Shown: in pieces, positions 56,835-64,000 of the stretch
Position numbering within the stretch: the stretch's first letter is position 1
Layout: each line of letters opens with the position of its first letter
Source of the DNA: Reticulascus tulasneorum
Lineage: Eukaryota > Ascomycota > Sordariomycetes > Glomerellales > Reticulascaceae
Reading direction: 5' to 3'
DNA: 64,000 bases
NCBI GenBank assembly: GCA_001557505.1
Contig: LSAX01000007.1
Location: 2,108,001 to 2,172,000 of the forward strand
Position numbers and translations under genes: made by a program
Notes under the pieces: model-generated
What the model was told of the DNA's origin: nothing
The model's database searches: none
Seen by the model: the letters and a program-made list of their open reading frames with translations, nothing else

Positions 56835-58849
56835 ATGACAACATTCAGAACCAGCCTGACGTCCTGCAACATTGCAGGCTACGACCTTGTTTCTGACTGC
56901 ACCGGCGTCGGCTGCGAGACATTGACAGGAGTATTCAAACCAGCGTGCTCCAGGCGCTTAGGCGAGACACCGGAGTTCCTGATCGACTCCAACTATACGC
57001 AGACCGATCTTAATGTGGTCTATAATCATGTTGTGCGGTTCCCGAAGCTTTGCGAGGAGCTCCGAGTGTCCTATGACGAGACGGCCGGGCTGAAAATTGA
57101 CCGCGTTCGAGTTCCTGGCGTGGACTGCCCTCCGGAACAGTCCATGACATCTTCGGCTCCAACTTCTACGTCGCTGGCTTCCAGCAGCGTCCAGACATCG
57201 GCTGTGACTTTGACCTTGAGCACTTCTCAATCTTCTATTGGCTCCGCGAGTTCTAGCCTCACGACGTCCACAAGCTCTGCTTCTTCTTCCAACTCTCGAC
57301 CATCCACAATTTCTCAACCATCCACGAGTTCTCCAGGTACAGATTCCCAATCATCAAGCATCTCGCGATCGTCCACAAGCTCTCCCACCACAGAAACCCA
57401 CTCAGCTAGCAGCATCTATCCATCTACCAGTTCTTCACCCTCATCGCCCACTTGCCATTCATGCACGACCTCGCTGTCATACTCCAGCTCCCAGATAGCC
57501 CCTGACTCCCATGTAACTGCCACATCACAAAGATTTAGTAACTATCAAGCATCTTACACGTCCCAAAGACGAAGCGAGCCAGACCATGAGCTATGCAATA
57601 CCCAAACGGCCAGCAGTTTTCAATCACCCACTTTTTCTCTGACGTCGCCTACTTCAGTGATAACGACAGAGACCAGCCGCACGCGAAAGGTTTGTACGGC
57701 ACCTAGATGTCAGTTACATTCAGACCCATCAACGGCGAGCTTCAAGACGATATCCGGTACCTCGGAAGACACACTCTCGACTTCGGGCAAAGAAAAGGCG
57801 GTTACATCGACACTTGCAAACTTTCCTGGAACAGTCCTTCCATCAACCAATTTTTGTTCACGTTGTTCGGCATCAGAAATCACGAGGGTCCCAAACTCTG
57901 ATGGGATATTGCCGGGCAACAACACTGCATCCTTAACTGCAACATCGGTCAGTCGCGTTCAAGTCAGTGGCTCAGTTTCAAACAAACCTGCCAAGACCTT
58001 CATTTGGTTGATGACAATCATGGGTTTCTTCCTTCTCATCCCAGGAACCGTAGCCACGGTAATGCCTCTTGAGATGCCTGGCACTGTCGGTCCCGATGCA
58101 GAACTGGCACTGAAGATTGTGGAGGAGTTAGCTACCGAAGGCCTGGAACGGCGCGCCAGCTTTGGTCAGACTCTATGGGACGACGCTCAAGACTTCGCGT
58201 TACGGCTCACAAGATCCATCCTAGAAGACCCAGCCGGTGGCATTGCAGCAGAAAAAGCCCAAGCGCTTGCAGACGCCGTCACGTCCACAGCAGTGGTGAG
58301 TACCGCCTGCGGCGCAGATCAACCGCCGCAAGGTCTCCTTGCCTCGCATGCGGAGATATTCTCGCGATGTCTGCGGGCCACCCTCGACGTCATGGACGGG
58401 CACTCCGGTGTGCTAGCTGTGACGGAGGTATTTGAGATCCTGCTGCCGAGATTCCCGCCCATCAGCATCTTGTTACCTGCTATTGGGATGTGGACCTGCG
58501 GTTTCACTTTGTCTCTGTTAGAGACAAGGAACCCTCTTACAGAAAAGGAGTGCGATATTATAAAGGACGCGCCGTACTATTGCTCTGCGAATCCGATGGC
58601 TTTGATGATTGACGACTTGAATTGTGGAGCCTGTGGGAATCAGGTGAGTACACAAATTTGAGAGCCCACTCCTTTGACATAAGAACTTCAAGCTGCAAGT
58701 TTGTCGTTTTGGCTGACCCATATGCTTCACAGTGCGGGGATGGATTTTGGTGTCATAATGGCGTGTGTGACGGCGACTGCTTCGGAAGGAGACCGTTCTG
58801 TTTCATCAGCGGTGCTGGAGAGGAAGTGTGCATATGTACGGTCACTTAG
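56835..58849 (+). CDS. Mucin-like membrane protein with Cys-rich C-terminus, 641 aa
   Basis: Exons 56835..58643 and 58733..58849, joined in phase 0 at CAG|GTGAGT...TCACAG|TGC. Order: a ~100-residue Cys-containing N-domain (SCNIAGYDLVSDCTGVGC to VPGVDCPPEQ); a long Ser/Thr-rich mucin-like stretch (about 105-370); a TM helix FIWLMTIMGFFLLIPGTVA; a helical domain (AELALKIVEELATEGLERR); a further hydrophobic segment, FPPISILLPAIGMWTCGF; and a Cys-rich tail, NCGACGNQCGDGFWC, then VCDGDCFGRRPFC. The Ser/Thr region implies surface exposure and heavy O-glycosylation, yet no signal peptide follows the ATG, so an upstream exon could be missing or the TM may act as anchor. Not recognised as a named family. 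Confidence 0.7.
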
Positions 58850-59937
58850 GGTGCCACTGCGACATGACAGTACAACGGATGGGAGCTAGACTTCAGACTT
58901 CGTCATATCCTCTATTTTGTTCATGTATTCGTCCGATCGATGCAGCGACTCTAGTACCTGCCCGCCTCTAGCATGATCCAACACGTACCGAGGTTGCCTC
59001 CGTCCGAGGCCTCCAAGCGTTCGTTTGGAGATTCGATATGTCTTTGTATTTTGTTTAAGGGTCTCGGTTTCAAATATGTTGAATGCTTTCCTTCTGGTTG
59101 ATAGGCTATGGATAAGAGAGCTCCCGAGGCCACTGGCTCGAAGGCGTTTTAACACCACCTAACTTAAAGCTGCTGCTGAAGGAGCTATTTCTGATCAGCT
59201 TGCACTTGAGAGGAAAACTCGGTTACCAGGTCATGCAATAAGTCCAGTACACTGTCGCCGCCATATCTATCGCCACGGCAAAGAGATACGTGACTTAGCT
59301 TACTTTAAAATGATCAGTTGACAGCAAGGGTGGCTTGTGTGTGGCAGATTCGTTTCGGATGAGATGTAAGGAACCCAAGGTAGTATGGTGAAGTCTGACT
59401 GTGTGCTGCTTATGCGATGACCACTGGGTGTCTGCGCCACCCAACTCGCAAGGCTCATTATGTTTCCGACGCCTTGACAACCTGCTGATGGAGGTCTAGG
59501 CTCCGAAGTATGAGGGCGTAGGCTGCCCAAAACGAGGGTCTAGACGGACATTGCCTTGTTTCTTAATGGCGTGACAAGAAACAGCTCGCGAGAAGAAAAA
59601 TAGAAAAGCGGTATTGAAGAATCAATTATATGACTGAGCATCCCAGCATCCGCCCAAAATCCATCAGATTGGCCCATCAGCTCGGGTAGGAAAAATTGGC
59701 CGGGGAGGCAAGGCTCGGGAGCAAAAGCCGGACTGGCAGGCCGTTGCAGCGCTACTTTCCCATTGCTACTAAGATTAGTGCGTGGCAATATTAGCAGCAG
59801 TGGAGCAGTGAGTCACCCACTCATTTTTCTCCTTCACAAGTAATTAACCTATAATACGTGATGGGAAACAACCTGCCGTTTCCCCCACATCTCGCAAGTT
59901 TATACGTTTCTTCCATTTGGTGCAAGCAGCCAGCACA
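58850..59937. other. Intergenic, nothing recognised
   Basis: About 1.1 kb between two plus-strand genes. Small minus-strand frames at about 59300-59790 lack motifs. Confidence 0.5.
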
Positions 59938-60930
59938 ATGAACTGTAACATTGAATTGATTCCCTGGGATCCAGAATCCACTCATCATCTGGAGAGACTA
60001 GTGGAGCAGCGCGTACAATGCGGCTGGGGTTCCGAGAAAGTAAGAATCGATTGGCGAGATGCCCAAAGATCGGGATCAAAATGCATATACTGGATCGTAA
60101 GTAGATCAGCATCTTGCCTTCCGGAAATCCTCAAGACGTGTATCAGACCGAGGTGGCAAATTCGTACTCCTCGAACTGAAATGCTACAAAATGCAGGTTT
60201 CGTAACCACGAATTGGATTGAGGGTTGTTAATATGGTCGCACACTAACATTGTAAGCTAGTCCTTAACATCAAATAGCCCCGAGAGGGAGGAAAGGATTG
60301 AAAAACATGTTTTTCGGTACCCAAAGGTTGGTTAAAAATGCCGGTACACCATCAGTATCCTAAATACTAAGTTGGAATTAGGAAACGGAACCTTTGCTTG
60401 ACACAAGCACCTCGATTCGTGCTGTATCGTTAACCCCATCTATGTCACCATTTCATCCGATTGGGCACATCTCCCTGGACGCACACGACCCAAATTTGGA
60501 TCTGAAAGATGTCGAGCTGGATCTACCGCCCAAAAGCGTCTACTGGATAAGGTGTTTCTACGTTTCTAGAGAACTACAGAGCCTCGGCATTGGCAGAGCT
60601 GCTATGGATGTGGTTGAGACCATGGCAATCGACCAACCGCTCTGCGCACGGACGCTCGTACTTGACACGGCGGCAAAGGAGGACCAAATGGACCCGGAGC
60701 TTGCAGCGGCGTTCTCCACGCCTATACGAAAGGTAGTCTATTCTCGCGGTCCCAAAGGAAGTGCCGTGCCTGGGGCCACTGGCTAATGGCGATAGTTCGC
60801 AACCCAAGATTGGTACATGCGGCGAGGGTATTACTTGATCAAAACGGTTCCAAACGTCTATATAGGAGAAGATAGTACTGGGAAGGTATGGGGTATAAGT
60901 GCGGTATTCATGCGAAAGGATATTGTGTAA
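59938..60930 (+). CDS. GNAT-family N-acetyltransferase, 236 aa, four exons
   Basis: Exons 59938..60096, 60261..60326, 60382..60732 and 60796..60930; all multiples of three, all phase 0 introns. N-terminus MNCNIELIPWDPESTHHLER, then SKCIYWI|SLTSNSPEREERIEKHVF, then RYPK|ETEPLLDTSTSIR. The acetyl-CoA motif is SRELQSLGIGRAAMDVVE (Q-x-x-G-x-G) near residue 145. The last exon gives the family end QDWYMRRGYYLIKTVPNVY and MRKDIV. Splicing removes an early stop that would follow GPKGSAVPGATG and restores the C-terminal beta strands. It resembles uncharacterised fungal GNAT proteins; acceptor unknown. Confidence 0.82.
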
Positions 60931-61247
60931 AGCAGTAAAGCAGACGACAGCAGCTCGCAATGGTGGCTAGAGCACCATCGCCCGCGTAAGGATAGCAAAT
61001 TGATTACTGTGGGAATCAAGACTATCTCACTTATATTAAGACTTTTTAGTAATAGATTCTGCTATGTAGCAGCAGCAAACATCCCAGATCCACAAGGGCC
61101 AGACAAGTTCTTGTTACCATATCTTAGGGCGAAATGCAGAGCTGGATGTCGCGGAAGGTACAAACTAAATGTAGGAACCAGTAATCATTATGTGCTTCAA
61201 CTTGGATGTGATACAATGGTCATTAGACTTGATGAAGACCGCTTTCG
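60931..61247. other. Convergent 3' intergenic
   Basis: About 320 bp between the GNAT stop (+) and the large HET gene stop (-). Nothing recognised. Confidence 0.5.
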
Positions 61248-63863
61248 CTAAGTTAGCTTAACCTCCACGAATGGAGGTGTCTGTGACTCCAGTGCTTCCC
61301 CGTGCATAATACCATGCACATAAGCATCCCCAATAAGCACGAACGTCCCATCCTCCCCGGGTCGGAGAACAAAGGGAACCTGCCCACCAACTAGAATCCA
61401 TACTTGGTCACCAGCAAGAGTAGCCTTGGGACCATTGCCGAGATAGTTCTTCTCCGTTCTAAAAACACGCCTGGTAGGGCCGAACCGGCCACGCACATTA
61501 TCAAATTCGCGCTCCATCGCGGTTTTTGAGGCGCGGATTTTTGGTGTGGATGATGACGAATCATCTTTGTCGTCCTCAGTATCTTCATCTGCCTCAGTCG
61601 TGGAGATTCCCGAAATCTCGGAGTCGTCCGTTTCTGCAGTGCCATCTTCATCTTTCTTCTCGTCGTCGAAGCTCTCAGGCATTGCATCCTTCATCATTGT
61701 TTCCATCATGCGATCGATCTGAGACAGATGCTGCTTGGAGGACGCAGCAGCCTTGAAAGGTGTTCGCCGTTCTACGGTCAAGTCTGCCTCAGCCTCGTTT
61801 ACTAGCCTAGTACCGCCTATTTCGGCCTCGATTCGCTTCATATTCGCTTTGAATTCGGCTAGTGCGGAATCAGACAAGGAAGGGTCTGGCGGTAGGGAGA
61901 ATTTCTCCGATTCGAGACTGTCCAGTTTCTTAGTCTTCGATTTCCAGCTTCTGTTCAGCTCATCATCGTTTGGGAAGATCTTATTTGTGTGGTTCACAAA
62001 GCGAAACCATTCGTCATGCTTCTCTTGGTCCGATAACCCTTCGGCGCTGTAGTATTCGCGGCTTGCCCTCTTCATCTCGTCCATCCAGCTGTCGTAGAAG
62101 ACCTGGGTAAAATCTCGGGCGGGGTAGGTGCTTTGGTCGCAGTTCGCAATAAGAGTTCTCCACAAGACCTCGCTCGGAATTGTACTGCCAGGCGTCCAGG
62201 GATACACTTGCGGGAGTCCGGCAGCTACTACCCCAGATCTGCTCAAAGAGAAGCTTTTCGACTCTACCACTTCCACCACAACGTCAACCAAGATACCGGT
62301 CAAGATCAATGTTCGGCTATAGAGAGACGAATCTTGTGATGGGGCCCATTTCAAATCTTTTGATGCTAGCCACTTCGATTCTTTGAACGGCTTGAGGGTC
62401 ATCATGGGAGTCTCCGATGAGCTGGCGCTCCAGTCAGGTACCCATGATGGTAGCTTACTTCTCAATCCGTCAGCCGCCTCTTGCTGTGGAATGAAATATG
62501 TCCTCATCAACAGTTCCAAGTCGTGGCCTGAGAGTAGCGCATACCAAGCCGCCTCTAGATAAACCTGCTCGGTTGTTGAGCGGTAGTTCGGTACCAGTGG
62601 CCGTCGAAACGGAGAAGCGGTATCAGAGTCGTGTGTATCTCTTTTCACAAGATCGAGAATTGCGTAAATCTTGTCTCGCGGATCACTTGACTCGCACCTT
62701 CGCGTAGCATCGAACATGTGCAGGATTGGGATGGATGGGATGATTTCTTTGGAGTCTGACCCGAGTCGAAAGCCGTACTTTGTCATGTCTCCTAATCTGG
62801 ACCCGTCGCCGATGCGAAGCGATTGAAGTCTGATGATATTCTGGAAAGACATGCCGGATTTCCCTTCCTTCAAGGTGGTGAAGAGATTGCGGTCGGAGTC
62901 TTCTCGCTCCGAAATTGTTATGATCGGCTCGAGATCTTCCAGAAACAGAGGTTCGTTGAGCTGAGGTCCTGTGAGTTCTGCCCAGGCCCAGATATCCATC
63001 GATTCTCCTAGTCCGCTTTCGTACAGGACGCTACCAGCCTTTTCGAGGACATGCCATGGGAACGTAAGCATTCCGCACTGCATCTGAATCACCGATGCGA
63101 ATGCGAGCTCCTGGATCACCCATACCCTCCGAAACCACGCCCGGTGGAAAAAGGCAAAGACTGACCACCAAACACTAGATGTCATGGGAGGAAGCCCGAG
63201 CGCCGTGGTAGCATTATCGTCAGTCATTGAACGAACGGTTCTGACCTGCAACTGGGTAGCTCCCTGCATCTTGAAGATGATCTGCAGAGCCGTTCGCGTA
63301 AATGCATCCTCCGGTCCGAGCCAAACGATAGCTTTCTGTGTCTGGCTATAGATTCGACCCATCATGCTAACTTGGGCCGCCTTCTCGCTCATGTCTTCTT
63401 GATTAATGCAGATTGCGTCAATCCACATCTCGGTTGGTGGGAGCAGACCCGCAGCCCGAGCCCTGGCAACCCTCTCATTGTCAGGGCCTCCCATCGCCAA
63501 GACCATAGTCTTCCAGGACTCGAGGAAGTCATAAAGGTTGCGGCCTACTGTCATAACCAACCCGTCACAGACAACTAGCTGATCTTCAGGCTCTTCTTCT
63601 GCACGTTCTGTCATTGTCTCAAAGACAGAAAATGGCCGGCCCCACGTGTAGGAAAGCGCGGTATACTCGGGAGTATCATTGAGATCAACGGTACGCATAG
63701 ACATCGTAATTGCCGGACCGTCATACCCATCAACGGGTGTCAATCGCACGAGACGAATCGAGGTTGGGGTCGGCAGAGGTTGATAAGAAAATCCGTAATC
63801 CTTGAGGCCGACCTCATCCTCGTCCCTCGGTGGTTTCTTAGTTGAGTCTTCGAGGGTGGCCAT
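61248..63863 (-). CDS. HET domain protein with acidic insert, 871 aa
   Basis: Intact single-exon gene starting MATLEDSTKKPPRDEDEVGL. HET motifs in order: YTALSYTWGRPFSV (about 66-79), MWIDAICINQEDMSEKA, KAIVWLGPEDAFT, WFRRVWVIQELAFA, then SDPRDKIYAILDLVKRD and PNYRSTTEQVYLEAA. A highly acidic disordered insert (about 730-775, from DDEKKDEDG to EADEDTEDDKDDSSS) precedes the usual C-terminal cap (GDQVWILVGGQVPFVL, AYVHGIMHGEAL). The cap is shared with the HET-WW gene, so both belong to the same HET subgroup. Predicted cytoplasmic effector of non-self-triggered cell death; no partner gene is obvious nearby. Confidence 0.9.
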   Translation of the reverse strand: MATLEDSTKKPPRDEDEVGLKDYGFSYQPLPTPTSIRLVRLTPVDGYDGPAITMSMRTVDLNDTPEYTALSYTWGRPFSVFETMTERAEEEPEDQLVVCDGLVMTVGRNLYDFLESWKTMVLAMGGPDNERVARARAAGLLPPTEMWIDAICINQEDMSEKAAQVSMMGRIYSQTQKAIVWLGPEDAFTRTALQIIFKMQGATQLQVRTVRSMTDDNATTALGLPPMTSSVWWSVFAFFHRAWFRRVWVIQELAFASVIQMQCGMLTFPWHVLEKAGSVLYESGLGESMDIWAWAELTGPQLNEPLFLEDLEPIITISEREDSDRNLFTTLKEGKSGMSFQNIIRLQSLRIGDGSRLGDMTKYGFRLGSDSKEIIPSIPILHMFDATRRCESSDPRDKIYAILDLVKRDTHDSDTASPFRRPLVPNYRSTTEQVYLEAAWYALLSGHDLELLMRTYFIPQQEAADGLRSKLPSWVPDWSASSSETPMMTLKPFKESKWLASKDLKWAPSQDSSLYSRTLILTGILVDVVVEVVESKSFSLSRSGVVAAGLPQVYPWTPGSTIPSEVLWRTLIANCDQSTYPARDFTQVFYDSWMDEMKRASREYYSAEGLSDQEKHDEWFRFVNHTNKIFPNDDELNRSWKSKTKKLDSLESEKFSLPPDPSLSDSALAEFKANMKRIEAEIGGTRLVNEAEADLTVERRTPFKAAASSKQHLSQIDRMMETMMKDAMPESFDDEKKDEDGTAETDDSEISGISTTEADEDTEDDKDDSSSSTPKIRASKTAMEREFDNVRGRFGPTRRVFRTEKNYLGNGPKATLAGDQVWILVGGQVPFVLRPGEDGTFVLIGDAYVHGIMHGEALESQTPPFVEVKLT

Positions 63864-64000
63864 GATTTTTCCAGCCGGCTCCAGTTGCGATTGAAGTCCA
63901 AGTTTAGTCTGTTCCGTTTTGATTCTTTCAAATTACGTCGATAACATTTAGCACTTGGTTTGCGGCAGCAGTGCCAAATAAATAGGTACTCCATCTGGCG
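63864..64000. other. Promoter side of the HET gene at window edge
   Basis: 137 bp upstream of the HET start; nothing further can be said. Confidence 0.4.

Noticed and set aside
60394..60786. GNAT gene ending at 60786
   Set aside because: An intron at 60733..60795 restores the family C-terminus (MRRGYYLIKTVPNVY), so the earlier stop is intronic.
61000..61251. 83-codon plus-strand frame before the large HET gene
   Set aside because: Lies in the convergent 3' region, overlaps the HET stop and has no motif.

Overview
This window looks like nuclear DNA of a filamentous ascomycete (Pezizomycotina; a Sordariomycete is my best guess). Genes are monocistronic and carry many 45-110 bp GT-AG introns. 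Several families are expanded mainly in these fungi: HET-domain proteins, a Zn2Cys6 regulator, a PDR-type ABC transporter, 2EXR and DUF7907 proteins, a CorA-like protein, and a kinase-vWA fusion. No tRNA, rRNA, CRISPR or intact transposon was recognised. Family assignments come from motif reading, not from database searches.

Left part (1-12 kb): the 3' end of an unrecognised gene; a LYC1-type lysine acetyltransferase; a 2EXR protein; a tiny EF-hand gene whose first intron directly follows the ATG; a secreted Thr-rich protein; a kinase-like protein; and an Ifi-6-16 (ISG12)-like membrane protein.

12-22 kb: an eight-exon full-size PDR/ABCG transporter (-) and a twelve-exon Zn2Cys6 regulator (+) share a bidirectional promoter and probably form a local regulator-efflux pair. 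A phospholipase/carboxylesterase-family gene follows, with its usual catalytic His position changed to Tyr.

22-37 kb: a decayed HET gene, a small three-exon gene of unknown function, a CorA-like membrane protein, a possible RecA-like ATPase relic, a kinase-vWA fusion, and a HET protein carrying WW-like modules. The decayed HET gene and the HET-WW gene both end next to copies of the same ~100 bp repeat, in the same orientation.

37-52 kb: a PQ-loop membrane protein, a DUF7907 secreted protein, a cryptic three-exon gene, an alpha/beta-hydrolase with a Cys at the nucleophile elbow, a membrane-anchored aspartic-protease-like protein without catalytic Asp, an ankyrin protein with a fungal-type N-terminal domain, a YgeA-type aspartate/glutamate racemase, and a secreted kelch protein.

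52-64 kb: a homeodomain-C2H2 factor whose normally invariant homeodomain Asn51 is Lys, a 112-residue single-pass membrane protein, a mucin-like membrane protein, a four-exon GNAT acetyltransferase, and a second large intact HET gene.

Overall this is an accessory-type stretch. It is rich in candidate self/non-self recognition and signalling genes (two intact HET genes, one HET pseudogene, an ankyrin protein, CorA-like, kinase-vWA) mixed with secreted and detoxification functions. Where exons were joined, reading frame and length were checked by hand and the exon limits are given in each entry.
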